64,000 nucleotides of DNA, taken from NCBI RefSeq assembly GCF_004209755.1, contig NZ_CP035913.1, forward strand, positions 7,068,001-7,132,000, given 5' to 3'. The notes beneath the pieces were generated by a model. The model did not search any database and had not been told where the DNA came from. It was given only the letters and a program-made list of their open reading frames with translations. Below, piece after piece: positions 27,044 to 36,326 of this stretch (positions within the stretch are counted from its first letter, which is position 1; the number at the start of each line of letters is the position of its first letter). The position numbers and the translations under genes are program-made. The stretch is from Pseudoduganella lutea. GTDB taxonomy: Bacteria; Pseudomonadota; Gammaproteobacteria; Burkholderiales; Burkholderiaceae_D.

Positions 27044-28003
27044 ATGACCGAAACGACGATTTCTCCCGACGCACCGCTGTACATCGTGCTCAATGCCGGT
27101 TCCGGCGCCGCCGAAAAGGACGAGCGCCGCGCCGCCATCGAGGAAGTGCTCACGGCCGCGGGGCGCCGCTTCCACCTGCACCTGGTGGAGGATGGCGGCG
27201 AGCTCGACGACGCCGCCATCGCCCACGCCGGCAAGGCTTGCGCCAATGGCGGCATTCTTGTCGCGGCGGGCGGCGATGGCACGATCAATGCCGTCGCTCG
27301 CCAGGCCGTCCAGCACGGCTGCCCGTTCGCCGCCCTGCCGCAAGGCACGTTCAATTATTTCGGCCGCACGCACGGCATTTCCGAAGACCTGACCGAAGCC
27401 GTGCAGGGAATGCTCGCGGCAACCGTGCGCCATGTGCAGATCGGGTCCGTCAACGGCCGCATCTTCCTCGTCAACGCCAGCATCGGGCTGTACCCGAAGT
27501 TGCTGGAAGAGCGCGAATCGGACAAGAAGCAGTATGGCCGCAGCCGCGTCGTCGCGTTTTTGTCGGCGCTGAAGACGATCTTCCTGCCGCATCGCCGCCT
27601 TCGGCTCACGCTGGAGGCGGAGGACCGCACGCTGCAGCTGCGCACCCACACGCTGTTCGTGGGGAACAACCGATTGCAGATGGAACAGGTGGGCCTGACG
27701 GACCAGGCGCCGGATGTCGCCGATGGCGAACTGGCCGCCGTGGCGCCCAAGCCCGCCGGCAAGCTCGGCATGCTCGGCATCGTGCTGAACGGCGCGCTGG
27801 GCCGGCTGGGCGACACGGGCGACGTGGTCACGTTCGGCTTTCGCCGCATGACCGTGCGCACCCCATTCTATGGCCGCCGGCGCATCAAGGCCGCCGTCGA
27901 CGGCGAAGTGCTCACGCTCTCCACGCCACTGCATTTCGAGGCGCTGGACGGGCGGCTGCGGCTGCTCGTGCCACCAAGTTCACCGCCGGAAACATTGCCG
28001 TAA
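27044..28003 (+). CDS. Diacylglycerol/lipid kinase family protein (YegS/DagK-like)
   Basis: A 319-residue cytosolic protein with the DAGK catalytic core: nucleotide-binding NAGSGAAEKDERR (residues 16-28), the GGDGTIN motif (about 79-85) and ALPQGTFNYFGR, the GT(x)N(D/Y)F element. It has the usual C-terminal beta-sandwich (TLFVGNNRL, AVDGEVL). It probably phosphorylates diacylglycerol or a related lipid with ATP. The ATG at 27044 is the only start that keeps the family N-terminus. The stop is immediately followed by a terminator hairpin. The gene stands alone. Confidence 0.85.
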   Translation: MTETTISPDAPLYIVLNAGSGAAEKDERRAAIEEVLTAAGRRFHLHLVEDGGELDDAAIAHAGKACANGGILVAAGGDGTINAVARQAVQHGCPFAALPQGTFNYFGRTHGISEDLTEAVQGMLAATVRHVQIGSVNGRIFLVNASIGLYPKLLEERESDKKQYGRSRVVAFLSALKTIFLPHRRLRLTLEAEDRTLQLRTHTLFVGNNRLQMEQVGLTDQAPDVADGELAAVAPKPAGKLGMLGIVLNGALGRLGDTGDVVTFGFRRMTVRTPFYGRRRIKAAVDGEVLTLSTPLHFEALDGRLRLLVPPSSPPETLP

Positions 28004-28026
28004 AAATGGGGACGTACCCCATTTTT
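28002..28026 (+). terminator. Terminator hairpin after the lipid kinase gene
   Basis: AAAAATGGGG (28002-28011) pairs perfectly with CCCCATTTTT (28017-28026) around a five-base loop. T-run on plus and A-run mirrored on minus make it usable in both directions, which suits the convergent gene at 28095. It doubles as the left arm of a repeat unit. Confidence 0.75.
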
Positions 28027-28050
28027 CAGGAAATGTTTCTCGGAAAATAG
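28008..28050. repeat. Nested-palindrome repeat, partly decayed copy
   Basis: Left arm GGGGACGTACCCC (28008-28020), T-run, then inner arms CAGGAAAT / TCTCGGAAAA as in the copies at 36025, 43628 and 43717. The right outer arm is degenerate here (AGGGCCGCC). Similarity is in layout and inner arms; the outer arm has a different core. Confidence 0.5.
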
Positions 28051-28094
28051 GGCCGCCGGAACGCCATACCGCCCCAATTTTGCTGGGCCAATGG

Positions 28095-30290
28095 CTATTC
28101 GACCGTGATCGGCAGGTCGCGCCCTTCCACCGCCACGTTCCCCGCAAAGTCCGCGGCGTGGATGCGCAAGGTGTAGTTGCCGGGCGCGATGCCTGAAACG
28201 TCCCAGGTGCCCGGCCTGGCCTGGCCATCGGCCAGCGTGTTGTTCAGCGCATAGGCGAACTGGGTCGACTTGCTGCCGTACACGGTGATCCCGCTGCTGG
28301 CCGAGTAGACCAGCTTGACCGCATCCTGGTTGCGCGGCAGCCGGTCGTACACTTGCGTGATGCGCGGGCGTTCGTAGCCGGGTGCCGGCGTGCCGTCTTC
28401 GCGCAGCAGCTGGTAACCCAGCTTGTACAGGCCGAGCCGGCGCCGCGCCAGGTTGCCGTCCATCTGGTCCCACGCGTCGACGACGATATCGACCTCGCCC
28501 AGGGCGCGGGGCACCGGCACGCGCTTCCGTGGCGGCGGCGCCTTGGCCTTCCTGCCTTTGCCGCCACGCGCTGGTGGCGGCGCCCCGAGCCGCTTGCCGC
28601 CATCTGCCAGCAGCACGATGCCCTGGATGCGCGGCGGTACCGTATCGCGCAGGCCGACGAATGGCAGCGTCAGCGGATTTTCCACGCCACCGGTCGGGAA
28701 GTAATCGAGGTGCACGTGCGCCATGGCGTTGATGGTGCCGAGCTTGTCGCCCACGGCGAAGCGCGCGCCGCGCCGCACGCGCACGCGTTCGGGCGTGCCG
28801 CCGTCGCCGGCCAGCAGCTGGAAGCGGTCGTCCAGCGGCTTGTCGCGGCGGTCGCGGCCCACCTTCATGTGGATGTACGACAGCGTGCCCACGCTCATGC
28901 CTTCGCTCAGCGTGGCGTAGCCCCAGTTCGGATAAGGGTCGGTGACCTTTGCGGCCATGACCGCCACGACGGGCGCGCCCACGTCGGCCCGCACGTCGAG
29001 GCCCATGTGGAAGTGATCGCGGCTGTCGCCTTCGTAATTGCCGCGCACCTCGCCCATCACGCCCACCACTTCATGCGGCGCATCCTGGGGCAGCACGGGC
29101 CATGGCATCGGCTGGTCGCGGCGCGGCGTGTGCGCCCGGACACGGTGCGCCGGCGCCGTCTGGCCTTCCATGGCCGGGGCCAGGCGCACCACCGCGAAGC
29201 CGAGCCCCTCGGCCACGACGACACTGCCGTCGCGCGCCACGGCCACGCCGCGCGGCCCGGACAGGTTCACGGTGCCGTCGCTGCCGTAGCCCGGTTCGGC
29301 CGGCCGGTCGAAGTCGCCCAGCGGCCGGTACTCGCCCTCGGGCGCGACCTGCAGTACGCGGCCGGAACCCGTGGTGACATACAGGAAGCTGTCGCGCGTG
29401 ACGGCGATACCGACCGGCCGGCGCAGCGGCGAGCGCCGCTCCCCCTGTGCCGGCACCGCCACGGTCGACACGGTGCCGGCGGTATCGATGCGCCGCACGG
29501 CATGGTTGCCCGTATCGGCAACGAACAGCGTGCCATCCGTGGATACGGCCACGCCACCCGGCGTATCGAACCGCGCGGACAGGGCCGGGCCATCGACGTT
29601 GCCCGGCCGGCCACCGCCCGCCACCGTGGTGACGGTGCCGTCCGGCGCAACACGGCGGATGCGGTCGTTATAGGTGTCGGCCACGAACACGTTGCCGGCG
29701 TCGTCCACCGCGATGCCCACCGGGCCGTCGAAGCGCGCGGCAGCGCCCTGGCCGTCCGCAAAACCGGGCTGGCCATTGCCGGCGAGCGTGGTCACGGTAC
29801 CGTCCGGGGCTACCTTGCGCACCGCGTGGTTGCCGGTGTCGGCCACGTAAAGATTGCCCGCATGGTCGAGGGCGACCGCCGACGGCGTGTGGAACATCGC
29901 CGCGGCGCCCTTGCCATCGGCGTAGCCTTCACGGCCGCCGGCCAGCGTGGCCACCGTGCCGTCGGGCGCGATCGCGCGGATGCGGTTGCTGTCGCCGCCG
30001 TCCGCCACGTAGACGGTGCCGCGCGGCCCCGTCGCCACGCCGAACGGATCGCTGAACGCGCTGCGCGCCGCGGACCCGTCGGCGAAACCGGCGGCACCGC
30101 TGCCACCCAGCGTCGTCACGCGCGCGGTCCAGAAACGGGTGGTCGCGGCCTGGGCGGGTGTCAGCACGGCAAGCGCCGCGGCCGGCTTTCCATCGGGGCC
30201 CGATGCCGGGCGAAGGGTGTAGAACCCGGTGCCGGCACCGGCCAGCAGGACGGCGCCGGACAGCGCGCCAACGATGAGTTTTCGATTCAC
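28095..30290 (-). CDS. NHL-repeat propeller fused to an M23-like peptidase domain
   Basis: A 731-residue exported or anchored protein (hydrophobic residues 5-27). Residues about 55-370 hold at least five NHL repeats (FSDPFGVATGPRGTVYVADG, SAVALDHAGNLYVADTGNHAVRK and similar), a beta-propeller. Residues about 430-560 resemble a LytM/M23 domain: HFHMGLDVRADVGAPVVAV gives the H...D metal pair and AHVHLDYF the HxH pair. A C-terminal Ig-like domain follows (GITVYGSKS, GNYTLRIHAADFAGNVAVEG). Predicted periplasmic or surface peptidoglycan-linked role. Whether the peptidase is active is uncertain. The gene is alone and convergent with the lipid kinase. Confidence 0.75.
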   Translation of the reverse strand: MNRKLIVGALSGAVLLAGAGTGFYTLRPASGPDGKPAAALAVLTPAQAATTRFWTARVTTLGGSGAAGFADGSAARSAFSDPFGVATGPRGTVYVADGGDSNRIRAIAPDGTVATLAGGREGYADGKGAAAMFHTPSAVALDHAGNLYVADTGNHAVRKVAPDGTVTTLAGNGQPGFADGQGAAARFDGPVGIAVDDAGNVFVADTYNDRIRRVAPDGTVTTVAGGGRPGNVDGPALSARFDTPGGVAVSTDGTLFVADTGNHAVRRIDTAGTVSTVAVPAQGERRSPLRRPVGIAVTRDSFLYVTTGSGRVLQVAPEGEYRPLGDFDRPAEPGYGSDGTVNLSGPRGVAVARDGSVVVAEGLGFAVVRLAPAMEGQTAPAHRVRAHTPRRDQPMPWPVLPQDAPHEVVGVMGEVRGNYEGDSRDHFHMGLDVRADVGAPVVAVMAAKVTDPYPNWGYATLSEGMSVGTLSYIHMKVGRDRRDKPLDDRFQLLAGDGGTPERVRVRRGARFAVGDKLGTINAMAHVHLDYFPTGGVENPLTLPFVGLRDTVPPRIQGIVLLADGGKRLGAPPPARGGKGRKAKAPPPRKRVPVPRALGEVDIVVDAWDQMDGNLARRRLGLYKLGYQLLREDGTPAPGYERPRITQVYDRLPRNQDAVKLVYSASSGITVYGSKSTQFAYALNNTLADGQARPGTWDVSGIAPGNYTLRIHAADFAGNVAVEGRDLPITVE

Positions 30291-30506
30291 GGATGCCGTT
30301 CTTCATTGCGGGAAGCGCAAGCTTAGCAGGAACGCCCGCCGGCGCACCACAGCGGTGGGCCCGGTCGCCCTGGAACAGGGGCGAAATTGCCCAGGCCTGG
30401 GCAGGTCCGTGCCGGCACGGATCGGGCATGCCGCGCGCCGGGGCTCGGGGACGCCGACTAGAATGTGTCCGCCCCAAAAGGAATCATTCATACTGAAAGG
30501 AACGCC

Positions 30507-32135
30507 ATGAGCAACAAGCCCACTTCAGAGGAAACCGGCGGCGAGCGCCCCGTGCTCACCACCCGCCAGGGCCATCCGGTGCGCGACAATCAGGCGCTGC
30601 GTTCGGTCGGCGAACGCGGCCCGGCAACGCTGGAAAATTACCAGTTCATCGAAAAGATCACCCACTTCGACCGCGAGCGCATCCCGGAGCGCGTGGTGCA
30701 CGCGCGCGGCACCGGTGCCCACGGCTACTTCGAAGCCTACGGCAAGATCGGCAACGAACCGGCGAGCAAGTACACCCGCGCCCGCGTGCTGAACGAAACG
30801 GGCGTACAAACACCCGTGTTCGTGCGCTTCTCGACGGTCATCGGCGGCAAGGATTCGCCGGAAACGGCGCGCGACCCGCGCGGCTTCGCCGTCAAGCTCA
30901 AGACCGTCGACGGCAACTGGGACCTGGTCGGCAACAACCTGAAAATCTTCTTCATCCGCGACGCCGTCAAGTTCCCGGACATGATCCATGCGTTCAAGCC
31001 CGACCCCGTGACGAATCGCCAGGAACCGTGGCGCTTCTATGACTTCGTCAGCAATTCGCCGGAAGCCCTGCACATGGTCACGTGGGTCAAGAGCCCGTGG
31101 GGCATCCCGGCCAACTACCGCGAGATGGAAGGCTCGGGCGTCAACACCTACAAGCTCGTCAACGACGAAGGCGTCGCCCACCTCGTGAAATTCCACTGGG
31201 TGCCGAAGCAGGGTGTGCGCAATCTCACCGCCGCGCAGGCAGCCGAAATCCAGGCGCACGACACGGGCCATGCCACGAAGGACCTTTACGAGGCGATCGA
31301 ACGCGGCGATTTCCCCGAGTGGGAATTCTGCGTGCAGGTCATGAGCGACGACGACCATCCGGAACTCGACTTCGACCCGCTGGACGACACCAAGCGCTGG
31401 CCGGAAGACCAGTTCCCGCTGCTCCCTGTCGGGCGCATGGTGCTGGACCGCAACCCCGACAATGTGTTTGCCGACACCGAACAATCGGCCTTCGGCACCG
31501 GCGTGCTGGTCGATGGCATCGATTTTTCGGACGACAAGATGCTGCAAGGCCGCACCCTCTCCTACTCCGACACGCAGCGCTACCGCGTGGGCCCGAACTA
31601 CCTGCAGCTGCCGATCAACGCGCCGCAGGAACGCGCGCGCGCGCGCACCAACCAGCGCGACGGCCAGATGGCGTACAGCGTCGACGACGGCGGCGCGAAC
31701 AAGCACATCAACTATGAACCGAGCAGCCTGGGCGGCTTGCGGGAAGCGCCGAAGCCGGCAAAGGAGTATCGCCAGTGGGTGGAAGGCCACCTGGGCCGCT
31801 ACCAGACGTCCCGCACGCTGGACGATTACCGGCAGGCAGGCGACCGGTGGTGCACGTTCGAGGACTGGGAGCGCGACGAGCTCGTGAAGAACCTGGGCGA
31901 CGACCTGCGCCAGTGCCCGGAACAGATCGCGCTGCGGATGGTGTGGCACTTCTGGCATTGCGACGAGGACTATGGCCGCCGCGTGGCCGAAGCGGCCGGC
32001 ATCGACGTCGACAAGGCACGCGCCCTCGCCCCGCTGCCGGGCAAGCCCGCGCCGAATGCCCACCGCGAAGTGCCGACCTACACGGATGGCGCTGTGGAAG
32101 AACGCGCGCCGCGGGAAGCCGCTCCGGCGAAGTAG
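30507..32135 (+). CDS. kat: Monofunctional heme catalase
   Basis: A 542-residue catalase. The catalytic His lies in [10 protein letters not shown] (H65), the distal Asn in [15 protein letters not shown], and the proximal heme Tyr in [18 protein letters not shown]. Further hallmarks are [13 protein letters not shown] and DPRGFAVK. It breaks down hydrogen peroxide in the cytoplasm (no signal peptide seen). ATG at 30507 has AAAGGA six bases upstream; an in-frame earlier start lacks this. The length and short C-terminal tail fit the small-subunit clade rather than HPII. A TAGAAT -10-like box sits at about 30460. No OxyR gene is adjacent. Confidence 0.95.
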   Translation: MSNKPTSEETGGERPVLTTRQGHPVRDNQALRSVGERGPATLENYQFIEKITHFDRERIPERVVHARGTGAHGYFEAYGKIGNEPASKYTRARVLNETGVQTPVFVRFSTVIGGKDSPETARDPRGFAVKLKTVDGNWDLVGNNLKIFFIRDAVKFPDMIHAFKPDPVTNRQEPWRFYDFVSNSPEALHMVTWVKSPWGIPANYREMEGSGVNTYKLVNDEGVAHLVKFHWVPKQGVRNLTAAQAAEIQAHDTGHATKDLYEAIERGDFPEWEFCVQVMSDDDHPELDFDPLDDTKRWPEDQFPLLPVGRMVLDRNPDNVFADTEQSAFGTGVLVDGIDFSDDKMLQGRTLSYSDTQRYRVGPNYLQLPINAPQERARARTNQRDGQMAYSVDDGGANKHINYEPSSLGGLREAPKPAKEYRQWVEGHLGRYQTSRTLDDYRQAGDRWCTFEDWERDELVKNLGDDLRQCPEQIALRMVWHFWHCDEDYGRRVAEAAGIDVDKARALAPLPGKPAPNAHREVPTYTDGAVEERAPREAAPAK

Positions 32136-32180
32136 TAGCGGCCTGTCGCCTGATGTTGCCGAATTCCTGAGCGGAAAACC

Positions 32181-32210
32181 GGTGTCCGACACCTGAAGGT
32201 GTCCGACACC
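32181..32210. repeat. Two palindromic 13-mers GGTGTCCGACACC
   Basis: Identical 13-bp palindromes at 32181-32193 and 32198-32210, four bases apart, between convergent catalase and paoC. The same outer-arm motif recurs at 43.6-43.8 kb. It may also serve as a terminator-like structure, but has no T-run. Confidence 0.7.
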
Positions 32211-32234
32211 AGCGGCTCAAGCCCTACCTGAAAG

Positions 32235-34424
32235 TCAGTCCAGCAGATCCTCGATCTTCACCGGCAGCGACCGGATGCGTTTTCCGGTCGCGTGGTGCAC
32301 GGCGGCGGTGATCGCCGGGGCCACGCCGACCAGTCCGATCTCGCCCACGCCACGAGCGCCGTAGGCGTTCAGCGCCGCGTCCGGGTAGTCGAGGAAGGTC
32401 ACGTCGACGGCCGGCGCATCCGCGTGCGTGACCATCAGGTAGTCGGCCAGGCTGGCGTTGACCGGGGCGCCGTAGCGGTGGTCGTAGTGCGTTTCCTCGA
32501 ACAGCGCCATGCCCACGCCCATCTGCACCGCGCCCTCGATCTGGTTGCGCGCCGTGCGGGCGTTGACGATCCTGCCGCCGTCGATCACCGAGACCACGCG
32601 GCGCACCGCCAGGCGCGCGATCGCCGGTTGCCAGGCCACCTCGACGAAGTGCGCACCGAACGATCGGATCGACACGGCCCTGGCCTGCGGGTCGGACGAA
32701 CTGCCTTTCGAGATGCCCTGCCCTTCGACCCGTTCCACGCCCGCGCGCCGCAGCACCTCCGCGAACGCGAGGCCGCCGGGCATGACACGCCCCGCTTCGA
32801 ACGCCAGTCCGCGGCCGTCATCCAGGCGGCCGGCCACGTCCAGCAACTGCCGGATCGCGTGCTGCGCGGCCATGATCACGGCCGGCACCAGCGAAGCCGT
32901 GGCCATCGAGCCCCCGGAGGTCGGCCCCGGCGGCAGATCGGTATCGCCGATCTCCACCTTGACCCGTGCCACGTCGACACCCGTTTCATGCGCCGCCATC
33001 TGCGCCAGCACCGTGTACGTGCCGGTGCCGATATCCTGCGTGGCCGAGCGCACGCGCACCGTGCCGTCGTCATGCAGGCTCAGGGCCACCTGTGCCTTCG
33101 TACGCATGCCGGGCCACGTGGCACTGGCCATGCCCCAGCCGAGGATCGTGCCGCCTTCGCGCATGGCGCCGATACCCGGATCGCGGCGCGACCAGCCGAA
33201 CCGCTCCGCGCCCGATTCGAGGCATTCGCGCAAATGGCGCGACGAGAACGGCACATCCTTTGATTCGTCGCGCGCCGTGTCGTTGAGCAGGCGCAGGGCC
33301 ACGGGGTCCATGCCTAGGCGGTCGGCCAGTTCGTTCATCGCCGACTCCACCGCATACATGCCCGGCACCACGCCCGGGCCGCGCATGGCCGTGTTGACGC
33401 CGAGGTCGCGCCGGCACGCCGCGCCCGTCACGCGCAGGTTCGGCGTGCTGTAGATATAGCCGGTGGCTTCGCCGCACGATTCCTCGGAAACGCCGGCGCG
33501 CGAGTCGTGGTACAGGAAATCCTGCCGCAGCGAGACCAGCCGGCCATCCGCGCCGGCGGCGAGCCGGATGCGCTGCTGCGTATTGGTGCGGTGGCCGACG
33601 TTCCGGAACATCATCTGCCGCGTCACCACCAGCTTGACCGGCTGGCCAGCCACCCGCGCCGCCTGGGCCGCCAGCAGCGAATGCGTCCACGGCCACAGCT
33701 TGCCGCCGAAACCACCACCCAGGTACGTGGTCACGACGCGCACGCGTTCCTCTGGCAGCTGCAGCATCGCGGCCAGCACGCCGCGGTGGTTGACGACCGC
33801 CTGCGTGGTCTCGTAAACCGTGAGCCGGTCGCCTTCCCAGCGGGCCACGGTGGCGTGCAGTTCCATCGGATTGTGCGTCTCGACCGGCGTGCAGTAGGTT
33901 TCATCGACCTGCACGGCCGCTGCTTCGTACGCCCGCTCCGGGTCGCCCCGTTCGGTGGCCACTTCCGGCTCGTCGTCCGGGCTCAATGCCATGCGCACGT
34001 CCGGCGTGGCCGCCGCATACTCGACGACGACCGCGCGGGCGCCATCGCGCGCCTGCTCGAACGTGTCGGCCAGCACCAGCGCCACGAACTGGCCGTAATA
34101 GCGCACTTCGTCGTCCTGCATGGGCGGCACCTTCTCGTCCATCTCCAGCCGGCTCTTTTCCGGCAGGCGGGCGATGTGGCCGATGGTTTCATGCGTGTGG
34201 ATCGCCCGCACGCCGGGCATGCCCCGCGCCGCGTTGCAATCGATATGGCGCACCGTGCCGACGGCAATCGTGGCGCAGACCGGCACGGCCACCAGCATGC
34301 CGGGGAAATGGTGGTCGGCCGTGTAGCGCGCATGGCCCGACACCTTCTGCGGGCCTTCCACGCGTGGCAAGGCCGCGCCCAGAATATCCTGCGGCAGGGC
34401 CGCGCCGCTGATTTCCTTGCTCAT
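32235..34424 (-). CDS. paoC: PaoC-like molybdenum cofactor-binding aldehyde dehydrogenase subunit
   Basis: A 729-residue large subunit of the xanthine dehydrogenase/aldehyde oxidase family. The first domain (about 20-130) is the AOR hammerhead (GHARYTADH). The molybdopterin part shows YLGGGFGGKLWPW, MRGPGVVPGMYAVE and, near the C-terminus, GARGVGEIGLVG with the active-site Glu of the family. It oxidises aldehydes (aromatic in E. coli PaoABC) with Mo-MCD cofactor. It is the last gene of paoA-paoB-paoC; its start overlaps the paoB stop (ATGA at 34421-34424). No paoD-type maturation gene is seen nearby. Confidence 0.9.
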   Translation of the reverse strand: MSKEISGAALPQDILGAALPRVEGPQKVSGHARYTADHHFPGMLVAVPVCATIAVGTVRHIDCNAARGMPGVRAIHTHETIGHIARLPEKSRLEMDEKVPPMQDDEVRYYGQFVALVLADTFEQARDGARAVVVEYAAATPDVRMALSPDDEPEVATERGDPERAYEAAAVQVDETYCTPVETHNPMELHATVARWEGDRLTVYETTQAVVNHRGVLAAMLQLPEERVRVVTTYLGGGFGGKLWPWTHSLLAAQAARVAGQPVKLVVTRQMMFRNVGHRTNTQQRIRLAAGADGRLVSLRQDFLYHDSRAGVSEESCGEATGYIYSTPNLRVTGAACRRDLGVNTAMRGPGVVPGMYAVESAMNELADRLGMDPVALRLLNDTARDESKDVPFSSRHLRECLESGAERFGWSRRDPGIGAMREGGTILGWGMASATWPGMRTKAQVALSLHDDGTVRVRSATQDIGTGTYTVLAQMAAHETGVDVARVKVEIGDTDLPPGPTSGGSMATASLVPAVIMAAQHAIRQLLDVAGRLDDGRGLAFEAGRVMPGGLAFAEVLRRAGVERVEGQGISKGSSSDPQARAVSIRSFGAHFVEVAWQPAIARLAVRRVVSVIDGGRIVNARTARNQIEGAVQMGVGMALFEETHYDHRYGAPVNASLADYLMVTHADAPAVDVTFLDYPDAALNAYGARGVGEIGLVGVAPAITAAVHHATGKRIRSLPVKIEDLLD

Positions 34425-35431
34425 TGCAGGTCCTCCCCCGCCACGTTCCTGATCGCCTGCACGATGCAGCGCCGCGCCAGCTCCACCTTGAAGGCATTGC
34501 CGGGGCGCGGCTGCGCGCCGGCCAGCGCGGCCGCCGCCGCCGCCTCCACATTGGCCAGCGTCAGTGGCTGGCCCGCCAGCAGGTGCTCGGCCGCCACCGC
34601 GCGCCAGGGCCGCGTGGCCACGCCGCCCAGCCCGATCCTGATCTGTTCCACCTTGCCATCGGCCACCCGCAGCACGATGGCGCACGACGCCAGCGCGAAT
34701 TCGTACGAGGCGCGGTCGCGCAGCTTCAGGTAGCCGGAGCGTGTGCCGTCGGGCAGCGGCGGCAGCGTCACGTGCGTGACCAGGTCGCCGGCTACGAGGG
34801 CGGTCTCGATATGCGGCGTGTCGCGCGGCAGCAGGTGGAAGTTGGCGATCGCGATCTCGCGCTTGCCGTGCAGGCCCGTGACGTGGACGCGCGCGTCGAG
34901 CACGACGAGCGCCACGTTCATGTCCGACGGATTGGTGGCGATGCAGTGCTCGCTGGTGCCGAGCAGCGCGAGGTTGCGGTGATAGCCTTCCATCGCATCG
35001 CAGCCGCTGCCCGGCGCGCGCTTGTTGCACACCATGTGCGGATCGCGGAAATACACGCAGCGGGTCCGCTGCAGCAGGTTGCCGGCCGTCGTCGCCATGT
35101 TGCGCAACTGGCCGGAGGCCCCCGACAGGAGTGCTTCGGACAACACCGTGTAGCCCTTGCGCACCCGCTCGTCATGGGCCAGGTCGCTGTTGCGCACGGT
35201 GGCGCCAATCGACAGGCCACCGTCGGGCGCCCCGTCGATGCGGTCCAGGCCGAGGTGGGCAATCTGCACCACGTGGGCGGGATGCTCGATATCGAGCTTC
35301 ATCAGGTCGAGCAGCGTGGTGCCGCCCGCCAGGTAGCGCACGGTGGCGCCCTGCTGCGCGGTGGGCGACGCTGCGCCCAGCAGCACGGCATCGTCCACGC
35401 TGGCGGCGCGGCGCAGTTCGAATGGCCTCAT
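34421..35431 (-). CDS. paoB: PaoB-like FAD-binding subunit with extra Fe-S motif
   Basis: A 336-residue FAD subunit (FAD_binding_5 and CO_deh_flav_C folds). The FAD site is ATVRYLAGGTTLLDLMK. The PaoB type is recognised by the cysteine-rich insert RTRCVYFRDPHMVC, GSGC and SEHC, which binds a [4Fe-4S] cluster in E. coli PaoB; all four cysteines are present. Electrons pass from the Mo site through PaoA clusters to FAD and onward. Starts and stops overlap its neighbours (ATGA on both sides), so all three subunits are likely made in equal amounts. Confidence 0.88.
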   Translation of the reverse strand: MRPFELRRAASVDDAVLLGAASPTAQQGATVRYLAGGTTLLDLMKLDIEHPAHVVQIAHLGLDRIDGAPDGGLSIGATVRNSDLAHDERVRKGYTVLSEALLSGASGQLRNMATTAGNLLQRTRCVYFRDPHMVCNKRAPGSGCDAMEGYHRNLALLGTSEHCIATNPSDMNVALVVLDARVHVTGLHGKREIAIANFHLLPRDTPHIETALVAGDLVTHVTLPPLPDGTRSGYLKLRDRASYEFALASCAIVLRVADGKVEQIRIGLGGVATRPWRAVAAEHLLAGQPLTLANVEAAAAAALAGAQPRPGNAFKVELARRCIVQAIRNVAGEDLQ

Positions 35432-35919
35432 TTGCCGCCCTCCCCGCGCACCTGCTGGATCGCCGCCACGATGTTCGCGTACGCGCCGCAGCGGCACAGG
35501 TTCCCGCTCATGCATTCGCGCACCGCGGCATCCCCCGTGCCGCACGGTTCGTCCAGCAGCGCCACGGCCGACATGATCTGGCCGGCCGTGCAGTAGCCGC
35601 ACTGGTAACCGTCGTGCTGCACGAAGGCCGCCTGCATGGGGTGCAGCCGCTCGGGCGACCCCAGGCCCTCGATGGTGGTCACCTCGTCGTCCTGGTGCGC
35701 CATGGCCAGCGCCAGGCAGGCATTGATACGCCGGCCGTTCACGTGCACCGTGCAGGCGCCGCACTGGCCGTGGTCGCAGCCCTTCTTCGTGCCGGTCAAA
35801 TGGAGGTGGTCGCGCAGGTAATCGAGCAGCGTGGTACGCACGTCCACCCGCATCGTGTGCTCGACGCCATTGACGGTGATGGCGGGCCCGATCGGCGCCG
35901 CCGGCTTGATGGATTGCAT
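35428..35919 (-). CDS. paoA: PaoA-like [2Fe-2S] subunit without Tat signal
   Basis: A 163-residue protein with the plant-ferredoxin cluster motif CDHGQCGAC plus a later Cys in NACL, and the second cluster motif QCGYC with CRCG. Length covers only the mature protein: E. coli PaoA has a Tat leader of about 50 residues that carries the folded trimer to the periplasm. Here the start at 35919 (GGAAAGGA upstream) leaves just about 12 residues before the ferredoxin fold and no twin-arginine. The enzyme is therefore likely cytoplasmic, or depends on another exported partner. Confidence 0.88.
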   Translation of the reverse strand: MQSIKPAAPIGPAITVNGVEHTMRVDVRTTLLDYLRDHLHLTGTKKGCDHGQCGACTVHVNGRRINACLALAMAHQDDEVTTIEGLGSPERLHPMQAAFVQHDGYQCGYCTAGQIMSAVALLDEPCGTGDAAVRECMSGNLCRCGAYANIVAAIQQVRGEGGK

Positions 35920-36024
35920 GCGAGTCCTTTCCGCCCGGCGCGCCAGGCTGCTGAAACTCGACTACACGCAAAAACACCGGCCAATGGCGCACGATTGCCT
36001 TCATAGCAACATTTCTTCAAAACA

Positions 36025-36076
36025 GGGGTCAGACCCTGGTTTTGAGGAAATTTCCTGGAAACAGGGGTCTGACCCC
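36025..36076. repeat. 51-52-bp nested palindrome
   Basis: Outer arms GGGGTCAGACCC (36025-36036) and GGGGTCTGACCCC (36064-36076); inner arms AGGAAATTTCCT with TGGAAA. Each outer arm is itself palindromic and both pair together, so the whole is a nested inverted repeat. It lies upstream of paoA on the minus strand. Confidence 0.75.
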
Positions 36077-36099
36077 TGTTTGTGGGCAATGTTGCAGGC

Positions 36100-36127
36100 A
36101 AAAAAAAGCCCGCCAAGCTGGCGGGCT
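36100..36127 (-). terminator. Intrinsic terminator (minus strand)
   Basis: AGCCCGCC (36107-36114) pairs with GGCGGGCT (36120-36127) with a five-base loop; on the minus strand a run of seven T follows. It is separate from the prc terminator about 170 bases upstream. Confidence 0.8.
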
Positions 36128-36207
36128 GAAGTCTATTTCCTTGGAGGAGAATAGAGGAGACGGGTCAATTATGCTGCGCCGCGCCATATTCCGCAACACT
36201 CTTGTAG
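36100..36207 (-). ncRNA. Candidate small RNA with CU-rich anti-SD stretch
   Basis: A minus-strand unit with its own -10 (TATCTA, 36214-36219) and a 16-base spaced -35-like TTGCAG (36236-36241) ends in a strong intrinsic terminator (36107-36127 stem, T-run 36100-36106). The body carries TCTCCTC and TCTCCTCC, which could pair with Shine-Dalgarno sites. The prc terminator (36277-36302) lies upstream, so this is not simply read-through. No open frame fits. Inferred, no expression evidence. Confidence 0.35.
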
Positions 36208-36276
36208 TGATACTAGATATTGCTGAGCTCTATAACTGCAAATAGTCACGGATCTGAGCGAAAGGTGCGCCGCCAT

Positions 36277-36302
36277 AAAAAAGGGGAGCCCGAAGGCTCC
36301 CC
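36277..36302 (-). terminator. Terminator of prc
   Basis: GGGGAGCC (36283-36290) and GGCTCCCC (36295-36302) around a CGAA tetraloop (TTCG on the transcript); six T follow on the minus strand (A-run 36277-36282). It begins 24 bases beyond the prc stop codon. Confidence 0.85.
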
Positions 36303-36326
36303 AGACGTCATCCCTGCCGGGAATGA

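Noticed and set aside
28353..30326. A 657-codon plus-strand frame opposite the NHL/M23 gene
   Set aside because: Shadow frame rich in Arg, His and Ala without any domain.
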